This document shows, in pieces, positions 29,873 to 37,380 of a stretch of 61,175 nucleotides of DNA; position 1 is the first letter of the stretch; every line of letters begins with the position of its first letter. The notes beneath the pieces are model-generated. The model was not told where the DNA came from, did no database searches, and saw only the letters and a program-made list of their open reading frames with translations. Made by a program: the position numbers and the translations under genes. Source of the stretch: Clostridia bacterium (GTDB taxonomy: Bacteria > Bacillota > Clostridia > Oscillospirales > CAG-272); NCBI GenBank assembly GCA_029007295.1, contig JAQXHN010000025.1, positions 1-61,175 of the forward strand, in the 5' to 3' direction.

Positions 29873-30720
29873 TTTGATTCCTTTGTTCTGTTAATGATGA
29901 TTTGGCAGGCGGTATCCATCGAATCGTTCTCCATAAGCTCAATTGCGCCCTTATCGCAAGCGGCTGATAGCTTAGCGTCAATAGGAACTCTTGCAAGAAC
30001 GTCAATATTGTACTCCTTTGCGACCTCGTCGAGCTTACTTTCACCGAATACGCTGATTTTTCTGCCGCAGTCGGGACACTCAAGATAACTCATATTCTCA
30101 ACAATTCCCATTATCGGAATATTCATCATCTTTGCCATATTTACCGCTTTACCGACAATCATGGATACCAAATCCTGCGGCGTAGTTACGATTACAATTC
30201 CGTCAATGGGCAGCGACTGGAAAACCGTAAGCGGAACGTCGCCTGTTCCGGGAGGCATATCCACAAACATATAATCTACATCATCCCATATTACATCGGT
30301 CCAAAACTGCTTAACAGTACCGGCAATAACGGGTCCTCTCCACACAACGGGAGCCTCCTCGTACGGCAAAAGCAGATTCGTTGACATAATCTTGATGCCT
30401 GTAGTTGTTTCAATGGGAAACATACCGTTATCATCGCCGCGGACAAGCTGTCCGTGAAGACCGAATATCTTTGGGATAGAGGGTCCCGTTATATCTGCGT
30501 CGAGTATTGCGGTATTAAATTCCATTCTGCTGAACAAAACGGCAAGCATTGATGTGGTAAGAGACTTTCCTACTCCTCCCTTACCGCTTACAACGGCAAT
30601 AACCTTTTTTACATTGCTCATTTTATTCTGCGGAGCCAAAAGACTTTCCTTTCCCTGTTTAGAGGGACAGTTTTCACCGCAGCTCGAACAGTCGTGAGTA
30701 CATTTTTCTTCGTTAGCCAT
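29869..30720 (-). CDS. Mrp/NBP35-type Fe-S cluster carrier ATPase
   Basis: A 283-residue deviant Walker-A P-loop ATPase of the Mrp/ApbC/NBP35 family that holds and delivers 4Fe-4S clusters. The N-terminal cysteines CTHDCSSCGENC form an NBP35-like cluster site. The P-loop GKGGVGKS is near residue 46, DADITGPS near 80, and the bridging CxxC (ECPDCG) near 215. It could serve maturation of the many Fe-S proteins nearby, including the hydrogenase operon that diverges from it; that link is inference. Confidence 0.92.
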   Translation of the reverse strand: MANEEKCTHDCSSCGENCPSKQGKESLLAPQNKMSNVKKVIAVVSGKGGVGKSLTTSMLAVLFSRMEFNTAILDADITGPSIPKIFGLHGQLVRGDDNGMFPIETTTGIKIMSTNLLLPYEEAPVVWRGPVIAGTVKQFWTDVIWDDVDYMFVDMPPGTGDVPLTVFQSLPIDGIVIVTTPQDLVSMIVGKAVNMAKMMNIPIMGIVENMSYLECPDCGRKISVFGESKLDEVAKEYNIDVLARVPIDAKLSAACDKGAIELMENDSMDTACQIIINRTKESK

Positions 30721-30753
30721 ATTGCACCTCTTATTTGTATTTTCAATAAATAT

Positions 30754-30781
30754 ATTATAACCCGATTACAAAAAATTTCAA
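30754..30781 (-). promoter_or_regulatory. Candidate promoter of the mrp-like gene
   Basis: On the minus strand TTGAAA (30781-30776) and TATAAT (30759-30754) are 16 nt apart. For the divergent hydrogenase operon only a TATAAT at 30873-30878 is clear; no good -35 element accompanies it. Confidence 0.5.
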
Positions 30782-30918
30782 CCCATAAACCGCATTTCAC
30801 TTAAAAATATGAAGATTATTTAAATTTCGTTAATTTTTCTAAAAAACTCTTTTATTTTATTGAATAATGTAGTATAATGATAAATAAGTATGGAAACTGA
30901 ATGAAAGGATCACTTACA

Positions 30919-31269
30919 ATGAAGATTGGTTCTATTGCAGAGCTTCTCGGCGCAAATGTAATTTACGGCAATAATATGCTTGATTGCGAAGTAAACAGTG
31001 CCTGCGGGTGCGATATGATGAGCGATGTTCTCGCCTTTGTCAAGGATCAAGCTGTTTTGCTGACCGGATTATGTAATCCTCAGGTCGTTCGCACTGCCGA
31101 CATGATGGACATGCGATGCATTGTGTTTGTAAGGGGTAAAAAGCCCTCAGAAGACATTGTCTCTTTGGCAGAGGAAGCCGGTATTGCAGTACTTACCACC
31201 GATTTGCGTATGTATACAGCCTGCGGACTTCTTTATTCCAACGGTCTTGCCGGCGGCAATCTTGCATAG
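30919..31269 (+). CDS. DRTGG-domain protein, first gene of the hydrogenase operon
   Basis: A 116-residue protein that looks like a stand-alone DRTGG domain. The body reads NSACGCDMMSDVLAFVKDQAVLLTGLCNPQVVRTADMMDMRCIVFVRGK and a C-terminal AGIAVLTTD. DRTGG domains occur beside CBS domains and in phosphotransacetylases and are thought to bind small ligands, but no ligand is proven. The start at 30919 is preceded by AAAGGA at 9 nt. It opens a ten-gene run with short gaps that ends with hydA. The position at the head of a hydrogenase operon suggests a sensing or signalling role. Confidence 0.75.
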   Translation: MKIGSIAELLGANVIYGNNMLDCEVNSACGCDMMSDVLAFVKDQAVLLTGLCNPQVVRTADMMDMRCIVFVRGKKPSEDIVSLAEEAGIAVLTTDLRMYTACGLLYSNGLAGGNLA

Positions 31270-31281
31270 GAAGTAAGACAG

Positions 31282-31710
31282 ATGAGTGATGTTATTAAAT
31301 TTCATTTTGATGTCGACGGTGAGAATTTTACATCGGCAGGAGAGGCGTCCGTTCAGGTAAAAAAATTACTGCGTCAGATAGGAATCTCCCCCGACTGCAT
31401 CCGCCGTGTGTCTGTGGCGATGTATGAGGGCGAAATAAACATGGTCATTCACGCAAATGGCGGCGTCGCAGACGTTCTCGTTGACGATGAAAAAATCACC
31501 GTTATTCTGGCTGACAAGGGTCCCGGAATTAAAGATATTCATCTTGCAATGCAGGAGGGATATTCTACAGCGCCCGATAACGTGCGTTCTCTCGGCTTCG
31601 GGGCGGGCATGGGACTTCCCAACATGAAAAGATACACCGATACTATGGATATTGAGTCAGAACTCGGCGTAGGAACAACGGTTACTATGACCGTTAACAT
31701 CAACAAATAA
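31282..31710 (+). CDS. RsbW-like ATP-binding (anti-sigma / histidine-kinase-type) protein
   Basis: A 142-residue GHKL-fold ATPase. The region around residues 45-65 (SVAMYEGEINMVIHANGG) is the N box, with DKGPGI near 78 and GFGAGMGLPNMKRY near 108 as the G boxes. Small proteins of this kind are anti-sigma serine kinases such as RsbW or SpoIIAB. No anti-anti-sigma partner is visible nearby. It lies 12 nt after the DRTGG gene and 43 nt before the sensory hydrogenase gene. A role transmitting the state of the adjacent sensor is an inference. Confidence 0.82.
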   Translation: MSDVIKFHFDVDGENFTSAGEASVQVKKLLRQIGISPDCIRRVSVAMYEGEINMVIHANGGVADVLVDDEKITVILADKGPGIKDIHLAMQEGYSTAPDNVRSLGFGAGMGLPNMKRYTDTMDIESELGVGTTVTMTVNINK

Positions 31711-31753
31711 TCGCCGATCTGCTTATCAATGCAAAGAAAGGCATAATTTCACG

Positions 31754-33046
31754 ATGGATACAAAAAAACATTCAGTGACACTTATGCTTGACAAATGCAA
31801 GGGCTGCACAAACTGCGTCAAGCGATGTCCGACGGAAGCCATCAGAATAAAGGACGGTCATTCTGTTATTGACGGTGACCGTTGCATAGACTGCGGCGAA
31901 TGCATAAGGCTGTGTCCTTATAAAGCAAAAACCGCCTCATACGATTCATTGGATACTTTCAATAATTACAAGTGGAAAATTGCCTTGCCGGCGCCTGCAC
32001 TTTACGGACAGTTTGACAATCTGTCCGATATAGATTATGTTGTCAGCGGACTTAAAAACTGCGGATTTGACGATGTATTTGAGGTTGCAAGAGCCGCCGA
32101 GATAGTATCGGAGTACACAAGAAATTATCTTAAAGGTGACAATATCGTAAAGCCGGTTATTTCTTCGGCATGCCCCGTTATTACAAGGCTGATAAGCATT
32201 AGATTTCCTTATCTGTGCGACCATCTCCTGCCTATACTTCAGCCTATTGAGATAGCGGCGAGGATGGCGAAGGAGGAGGCACTCAAGGCTCATCCGGATT
32301 TAAAAGAGGAGGATATTTGCTGTCTTTTCATCTCACCGTGCCCTGCAAAGGTAAGCTATGTGAGAATGCCGATTGAAACGGATAAAAGCGCAGTTGACGG
32401 CGTTTTGTCTATATCGGACATATATTTTAAGTTGCTTCCGGCAATGCAAAAAATAGTTAATCCCGAAACATCTGCGCAAACAGGAATAATCGGGTTAAGC
32501 TGGGCGAGCACCGGTGGCGAAGCGTCCGCACTGTTTAACGATAAATACTTATCCGCAGACGGCATTGAAAATGTCATAAAGGTTCTTGACCAAATCGAAA
32601 ACGAGAACTTCGCCGACCTTGAGTTCATTGAACTTAATGCGTGCTCCGGAGGCTGTGTGGGTGGCTCTCTCACGGTTGAAAACCCCTTTATCGCAAAGGC
32701 GCGATTGCAAAATCTCAGAAGATATTTACCGGTTTCTCTGAATCATATACCGATTGAAGAAACTCACCGTGTCCCGCCTAATGTGCTATGGGACAGTATG
32801 GTTGAATATAAACCCGTTTCTCAGCTCGATCCGAACAGAGATGTTGCGATTAAAATGATGTCGGATATTCAACAGATATTTGAAAAATTCCCTCATATTG
32901 ACTGCGGTGCCTGCGGCGCCCCGAATTGCCGGGCGTTTGCGGAAGACATTGTCCGCTTCGGCGGAAATCCCGAGGACTGTATATTCCTTATGAGGGAAAA
33001 ATTACACGATCTCGAAAAGGAGAACGGCGACAATGACGGTAAATGA
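31754..33046 (+). CDS. Sensory-type [FeFe] hydrogenase homologue with ferredoxin domains
   Basis: A 430-residue protein. Two 4Fe-4S motifs at the N-terminus (CKGCTNCVKRCP and CIDCGECIRLCP, residues about 15-55) precede an H-cluster domain. The motifs are SSACP (L1, canonical TSCCP), SPCPAK (L2, canonical MPCxxK) and ACSGGCVGG (L3). A C-terminal Fe-S motif, IDCGACGAPNCRAF with a further Cys in PEDC, resembles the four-Cys domain of RnfB. This matches the putative group D or HydS/HfsB sensory hydrogenases rather than catalytic HydA. The first L1 Cys replaced by Ala argues for low activity and a sensor role. It overlaps the next gene by 14 nt. Confidence 0.85.
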   Translation: MDTKKHSVTLMLDKCKGCTNCVKRCPTEAIRIKDGHSVIDGDRCIDCGECIRLCPYKAKTASYDSLDTFNNYKWKIALPAPALYGQFDNLSDIDYVVSGLKNCGFDDVFEVARAAEIVSEYTRNYLKGDNIVKPVISSACPVITRLISIRFPYLCDHLLPILQPIEIAARMAKEEALKAHPDLKEEDICCLFISPCPAKVSYVRMPIETDKSAVDGVLSISDIYFKLLPAMQKIVNPETSAQTGIIGLSWASTGGEASALFNDKYLSADGIENVIKVLDQIENENFADLEFIELNACSGGCVGGSLTVENPFIAKARLQNLRRYLPVSLNHIPIEETHRVPPNVLWDSMVEYKPVSQLDPNRDVAIKMMSDIQQIFEKFPHIDCGACGAPNCRAFAEDIVRFGGNPEDCIFLMREKLHDLEKENGDNDGK

Positions 33047-33365
33047 TATTGTATCCCACCTTGATTTAGAGGTTTTAAATATGGCATGTTCGGACCGTGA
33101 AATCGAAGGCGGATATACCGGAGATTTACTGAGCTGGGTAATGTCAAAAGCAAAATACGGCGATGCATGGATAACCATTATGACAAATGTTAATATTGTT
33201 GCCGTCGCATCCCTTGTTGATACGGCTTGCGTAATAGTTGCCGAAAATGCCGAGCTTGCCGATGATGTTATTGAAAAAGCAAAGCAACAGGGAGTTAATC
33301 TTTTCAGAAGTGAAAAATCTTCCTTTACGCTTTGCCTTGAAATAGCAAAAATGTTAAAGATATGA
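33033..33365 (+). CDS. Second small DRTGG-like protein of the hydrogenase operon
   Basis: A 110-residue protein resembling the operon's first gene in size and in layout: a Cys at ACSDREIEGGYTGDLLSW, then MTNVNIVAVASLVDTACVIVAEN and a C-terminal alpha/beta ending. I read it as a second DRTGG-type ligand-binding domain; detailed similarity to the first is weak. It starts 14 nt inside the sensory hydrogenase gene and overlaps the PHP gene by 4 nt (ATGA), so translation is tightly coupled on both sides. Its ligand is not known. Confidence 0.7.
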   Translation: MTVNDIVSHLDLEVLNMACSDREIEGGYTGDLLSWVMSKAKYGDAWITIMTNVNIVAVASLVDTACVIVAENAELADDVIEKAKQQGVNLFRSEKSSFTLCLEIAKMLKI

Positions 33366-34096
33366 GTCGTTATTTTTACGATTTACATATTCATTCCTGT
33401 CTCTCCCCATGCGGCGACGACGATATGACCCCTGAAAACATTGCGGGCATGGGCGCCCTGAAGGGCTTACAGATAATGGCGTTAACGGATCACAATTCTT
33501 CTAAAAACTGCCCTGCTTTTTTTAAAGCCTGTAAAAGAAACGGAATAATTCCGATTGCCGGAATGGAGTTAACCACCGCCGAGGATGTGCATATGCTCTG
33601 CCTTTTTCCTACCCTGGAGTCGGCGATGGATTTTGACAGCTTTGTATATCCTTTAATAATGCCTGTTAAAAACAACCCCCAAATTTTCGGAAATCAGATC
33701 ATCTATAATGAAAACGACGAGGTAGCGTCAACGCTTGATACTCTTTTAATTTCCGCAACATCTCTCGATATTTCAAATGCGATTATCGAGGTTGAAAAGC
33801 GTTTAGGAGTGTGCTATCCCGCCCATATTGACAGACCGTCGAACGGAATTATCACAGCGCTAGGAGATATTCCGGAATTTTACCGCTTTAAATGCTGTGA
33901 ATTTAACGACCCGTCCAATATTGCAGCTTACCGCATGCAATACCCCATCACCGAAACCATGAATATTGTCTGCTCATCGGACGCTCACTGCCTTTGGAAT
34001 ATTTCCGAGGCGGAAAACAGCTTTGAAATTGATGATGAGCCGTACTCCGGTTCCCTGGTGAGACAAAATTTGATATTTAATTTATTAAATAATTAA
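33362..34096 (+). CDS. PHP-domain phosphoesterase
   Basis: A 244-residue protein with the PHP metal-binding signatures. DLHIHSCLSPCGDDDM starts near residue 8, followed by ALTDHNSSKN near 39, GMELTTAEDVHML near 64, PAHIDRP near 156 and SSDAHCL near 203. PHP proteins hydrolyse phosphoesters, for example nucleotides or sugar phosphates. The match to the DHNSS loop and C-rich first motif is like PHP proteins found beside [FeFe] hydrogenase operons. It could degrade a signal made or sensed by the upstream genes; that is inference. It overlaps its neighbour by 4 nt and lies 30 nt before hydC. Confidence 0.87.
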   Translation: MSRYFYDLHIHSCLSPCGDDDMTPENIAGMGALKGLQIMALTDHNSSKNCPAFFKACKRNGIIPIAGMELTTAEDVHMLCLFPTLESAMDFDSFVYPLIMPVKNNPQIFGNQIIYNENDEVASTLDTLLISATSLDISNAIIEVEKRLGVCYPAHIDRPSNGIITALGDIPEFYRFKCCEFNDPSNIAAYRMQYPITETMNIVCSSDAHCLWNISEAENSFEIDDEPYSGSLVRQNLIFNLLNN

Positions 34097-34126
34097 ATAA
34101 TATAAATAAAATCGGAGGAAAACAAA

Positions 34127-34621
34127 ATGAAGAAAAACCTGACTACCGTCATGTTTCGCGGTACCAAGTCTCAGGAAGAAGCACTTTGTGCTGTGATTGA
34201 GAAGAACCGTGATACTAAGGGTGCGCTTATGCCGATCCTTCAGCAGGCTCAGGAAATCTACGGCTATCTGCCGATAGAGGTTCTTAAAATTATTGCTGAA
34301 AAAACCGACATTTCCGTTGAAGAAGTTTACGGCGTTGCGTCCTTCTATTCACAGTTCTCATTCAATCCCAAGGGCGAAGTTGCAATCGCAGTATGTTTGG
34401 GTACTGCATGCTATGTAAAGGGCTCGCAGGGTGTGCTTGACCGTATCACCCAAAAGCTCGGTCTTGTTCCCGGAGCAACTACACCCGACGGAAAATATTC
34501 TCTCGAAGCTACACGTTGCATCGGCGCATGCGGACTTGCTCCCGTTATGACCATCAATAACGATGTTTACGGCAGACTTAAGAAGGAAGACGTTGACGAC
34601 ATTCTCGCAAAGTATGAGTAA
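34127..34621 (+). CDS. hydC: NuoE-like 2Fe-2S subunit of bifurcating hydrogenase
   Basis: A 164-residue thioredoxin-like 2Fe-2S protein of the NuoE/HydC family. Cluster cysteines are in CLGTACYVKG near residue 88 and TRCIGACGLAP near 128. In the electron-bifurcating hydrogenase it bridges the flavin subunit HydB with the electron path. A GGAGG ribosome binding site lies 8 nt upstream. The following genes match the A. woodii hydCEDBA order, which supports this symbol. Confidence 0.9.
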   Translation: MKKNLTTVMFRGTKSQEEALCAVIEKNRDTKGALMPILQQAQEIYGYLPIEVLKIIAEKTDISVEEVYGVASFYSQFSFNPKGEVAIAVCLGTACYVKGSQGVLDRITQKLGLVPGATTPDGKYSLEATRCIGACGLAPVMTINNDVYGRLKKEDVDDILAKYE

Positions 34622-34633
34622 TTCATTAAGACA

Positions 34634-35176
34634 ATGAAAGAGCTTTCCCTAAATATACTTGATATTACCGAAAATTCGGTAAAAGCCAAGGCTTCGCTTA
34701 TTTCAATTTCCTTGTCGGAAGACGAAAACGGTATTCTTACGCTTATCATAGCCGATAACGGCTGCGGTATGGATGAAGAAACCAAAAACAAGGTGACAGA
34801 TCCATTTTATACAACAAGAACGACAAGAAAGGTCGGACTCGGACTTCCCTTGCTGAAGCTTGCATCAGAGCAAGCCTTAGGCGAAATGAAGGTTGAATCC
34901 GAAAAAAATGTCGGCACAACGGTAACGGCTACTTTTGATACAAAGAGTATTGATTTTACTCCCATCGGAGATATGACTTCGACAATAGTGACGCTGATAC
35001 TCGGTTCTCCCGAAATTGATTTTGAATTTACGCACACTTCACCTATTCTTAATGTTAAGCTGTTTACAAAAGAATTGCGCGAACAGCTGGGTGATGTTCC
35101 CCTTGACAATCCCGAGGTAATAACATGGATTAGGGAGTACCTTGATGAACAATATAATAATACGGAGGATAAATAA
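34634..35176 (+). CDS. hydE: HATPase-domain protein of the hydrogenase operon
   Basis: A 180-residue protein with a GHKL ATPase fold: ENSVKAKA (N box) near residue 13, ADNGCGMDEETK (G1) near 40, DPFYTT near 56, and GLGLPLL (G2) near 70. No His-phosphotransfer domain is present, so this is not a full sensor kinase. The same position in A. woodii is held by HydE of hydCEDBA, also a histidine-kinase-like ATPase of unknown role. It abuts the next gene directly (stop at 35174-35176, start at 35177). This symbol must not be confused with the radical SAM maturase HydE. Confidence 0.85.
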   Translation: MKELSLNILDITENSVKAKASLISISLSEDENGILTLIIADNGCGMDEETKNKVTDPFYTTRTTRKVGLGLPLLKLASEQALGEMKVESEKNVGTTVTATFDTKSIDFTPIGDMTSTIVTLILGSPEIDFEFTHTSPILNVKLFTKELREQLGDVPLDNPEVITWIREYLDEQYNNTEDK

Positions 35177-35542
35177 ATGAAATCCATAGCAGAGCTTAAT
35201 GCTATCAGAGAAAAAATGAAGAATAAAGTCGTCATTCGTGAAGGCGAAGGCGCAATAAGAGTTGTTGTAGGTATGGCTACCTGCGGAATCGCTGCAGGCG
35301 CACGTCCGGTACTTAACGAATTTGTTAAGGATGTAACCGACGCAGGACTTTCCGATAAGGTTACCGTAACGCAGACCGGATGCATCGGCATTTGTCAGTA
35401 TGAGCCGGTTGTAGAAGTTTTCGAGGACGGCAAAGAAAAGGTTACATATGTTAATATGACCGCCGAAAAGGCTAAGGAAGTTGTTGAAAAGCACTTAAAA
35501 GGCGGTAATGTTATAGCTGAATACACAATCAGTAATAAATAA
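35177..35542 (+). CDS. hydD: 2Fe-2S thioredoxin-like ferredoxin subunit
   Basis: A 121-residue thioredoxin-like 2Fe-2S ferredoxin with cysteines in MATCGIAAGAR (about residue 35) and QTGCIGICQYEP (about 72). It matches HydD of the A. woodii hydCEDBA operon and resembles the N-terminal domain of HydB encoded next. There is no gap from the ATPase gene and 20 nt to hydB. Only three Cys are evident (about residues 35, 73 and 77), so cluster binding should be checked; ligands in this family may be spaced differently. Confidence 0.82.
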   Translation: MKSIAELNAIREKMKNKVVIREGEGAIRVVVGMATCGIAAGARPVLNEFVKDVTDAGLSDKVTVTQTGCIGICQYEPVVEVFEDGKEKVTYVNMTAEKAKEVVEKHLKGGNVIAEYTISNK

Positions 35543-35562
35543 GGCAGGAGGAAAAAACACAA

Positions 35563-37359
35563 ATGATTCGTTCACAAGTATTGGTTTGCGGCGGTACCGG
35601 TTGTACCTCCTCCGGAAGCCAGAAGATCAAAGAAGCCTTTGAAAACGAAATCAAGGCTAAAGGTCTTGAAGAAGAAGTTAAGGTTGTCGGAACCGGATGC
35701 TTCGGTCTTTGCGCCGTCGGTCCTATCGTTATTGTATATCCCGACGGTACCTTTTACTCAATGATTTCCGCCGAGAATGTTCCCGAAATCGTAGAAGAGC
35801 ATCTTCTCAAGGGACGTCCGGTTGAAAAGTATATGCATCACGAGCACGATGAAGCAATTGCAGAAAAGCTTCCTACATCGCTCGCAGATACTACGTTTTA
35901 TAAAAAGCAAAAGAGAGTTGCCCTTCGTAACTGCGGTGTTATAAACCCCGAAGAAATAGACGAATACATAGCTCTCGACGGTTATCAGGCTCTCGCTAAG
36001 GTTCTCACCGAGATGAAGCCCGAGGATGTTATTCAGACAATTCTCGATTCAGGTCTTCGCGGCAGAGGCGGCGGCGGCTTCCCCACAGGCAGAAAATGGA
36101 GCTTTGCGGCAGCTCAGCCTGCAGGCAAGAAATATGTAGTATGTAACGCAGACGAAGGCGACCCGGGCGCATTCATGGACCGTTCAATCCTCGAAGGCGA
36201 CCCCCATGCGGTTCTCGAAGCAATGGCTATCGCAGGCTATGCAATCGGCGCTGACGAAGGTTACATTTATGTTCGCGCAGAGTATCCTATCGCTATTCAC
36301 CGTCTTGAAATTGCTATCGGACAGGCTCGCGAATACGGCTTGCTCGGCAACGATATTTTCGGAACAGGCTTTAATTTCGACATTAAGCTCCGTTTCGGTG
36401 CCGGTGCGTTCGTATGCGGAGAAGAAACAGCTCTTCTTACCTCTATCGAAGGTAATCGAGGAGAGCCCCGTCCCCGTCCTCCGTTTCCGGCAGTTAAGGG
36501 TCTGTTCGGCAAGCCTACAATTATCAATAATGTTGAAACCTATGCAAACATTTGCCAGATTATCTTAAAAGGCGCTGACTGGTTTGCTTCTATGGGAACA
36601 GAAAAATCTAAGGGCACTAAGGTATTCGCGCTCGGCGGTAAGATTACAAATACCGGTCTTGTTGAGATTCCTATGGGTACAACGCTTCGTGAGGTTGTTG
36701 AAGAAATCGGCGGCGGCATCCCGAACGGTAAGAAGTTCAAGGCTGCTCAGACAGGCGGTCCCTCGGGCGGATGCATCCCTGCTTCCCTTTTCGACACTCC
36801 TATCGATTACGATTCGCTTATCGCCATCGGCTCAATGATGGGCTCCGGCGGACTTATCGTTATGGACGAAGACACCTGTATGGTTGACATCGCTAAGTTC
36901 TTCCTCGACTTTACGGTTGATGAAAGCTGCGGTAAGTGTGCTCCCTGCCGTCTCGGAACAAGAAGACTTCTCGAAATTCTCGACAAGATTACTTCCGGAA
37001 ACGGTGAGCTTGAAGATATTGATAAACTCGAAGAGCTTTGTAATTATATCAAATCCGCTTCACTTTGCGGCCTCGGACAGACTGCTCCCAACCCTGTACT
37101 TTCTACGCTTCGTTATTTCCGTGACGAGTATGTCGCTCACGTTGTTGATAAGAAGTGTCCCGCAGGCGTATGTAAGGGACTTCTCAGTTATGAGATTATC
37201 GCCGACAAGTGTAAGGGATGTACCGCATGTTCCAGAAAGTGTCCTGTATCAGCTATCAGCGGCACCGTTAAGAACCCTCACGTTATCGATACCACAAAGT
37301 GTGTTAAGTGCGGTGTTTGTATGGAAACCTGTAAGTTTGGTGCTATCGTTAAGCACTAA
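35563..37359 (+). CDS. hydB: NuoF-like flavin/Fe-S subunit of bifurcating hydrogenase
   Basis: A 598-residue NADH-binding FMN/Fe-S subunit. A thioredoxin-like 2Fe-2S domain (GGTGCTSSGSQ near residue 10, GTGCFGLCAVGP near 45) is followed by the NuoF core with the FMN/NADH glycine loop GRGGGGFPTGRKW near 168 and CGEETALL near 288. Next comes the 4Fe-4S site ESCGKCAPCRLGTRR near 455. Two C-terminal ferredoxin motifs are CKGCTACSRKCP and CVKCGVCMETCK. It couples NAD+ reduction with ferredoxin reduction and H2 oxidation, or the reverse. It precedes hydA by 21 nt. Confidence 0.95.
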   Translation: MIRSQVLVCGGTGCTSSGSQKIKEAFENEIKAKGLEEEVKVVGTGCFGLCAVGPIVIVYPDGTFYSMISAENVPEIVEEHLLKGRPVEKYMHHEHDEAIAEKLPTSLADTTFYKKQKRVALRNCGVINPEEIDEYIALDGYQALAKVLTEMKPEDVIQTILDSGLRGRGGGGFPTGRKWSFAAAQPAGKKYVVCNADEGDPGAFMDRSILEGDPHAVLEAMAIAGYAIGADEGYIYVRAEYPIAIHRLEIAIGQAREYGLLGNDIFGTGFNFDIKLRFGAGAFVCGEETALLTSIEGNRGEPRPRPPFPAVKGLFGKPTIINNVETYANICQIILKGADWFASMGTEKSKGTKVFALGGKITNTGLVEIPMGTTLREVVEEIGGGIPNGKKFKAAQTGGPSGGCIPASLFDTPIDYDSLIAIGSMMGSGGLIVMDEDTCMVDIAKFFLDFTVDESCGKCAPCRLGTRRLLEILDKITSGNGELEDIDKLEELCNYIKSASLCGLGQTAPNPVLSTLRYFRDEYVAHVVDKKCPAGVCKGLLSYEIIADKCKGCTACSRKCPVSAISGTVKNPHVIDTTKCVKCGVCMETCKFGAIVKH

Positions 37360-37380
37360 TGAAGGGAGTTATTAAATAAT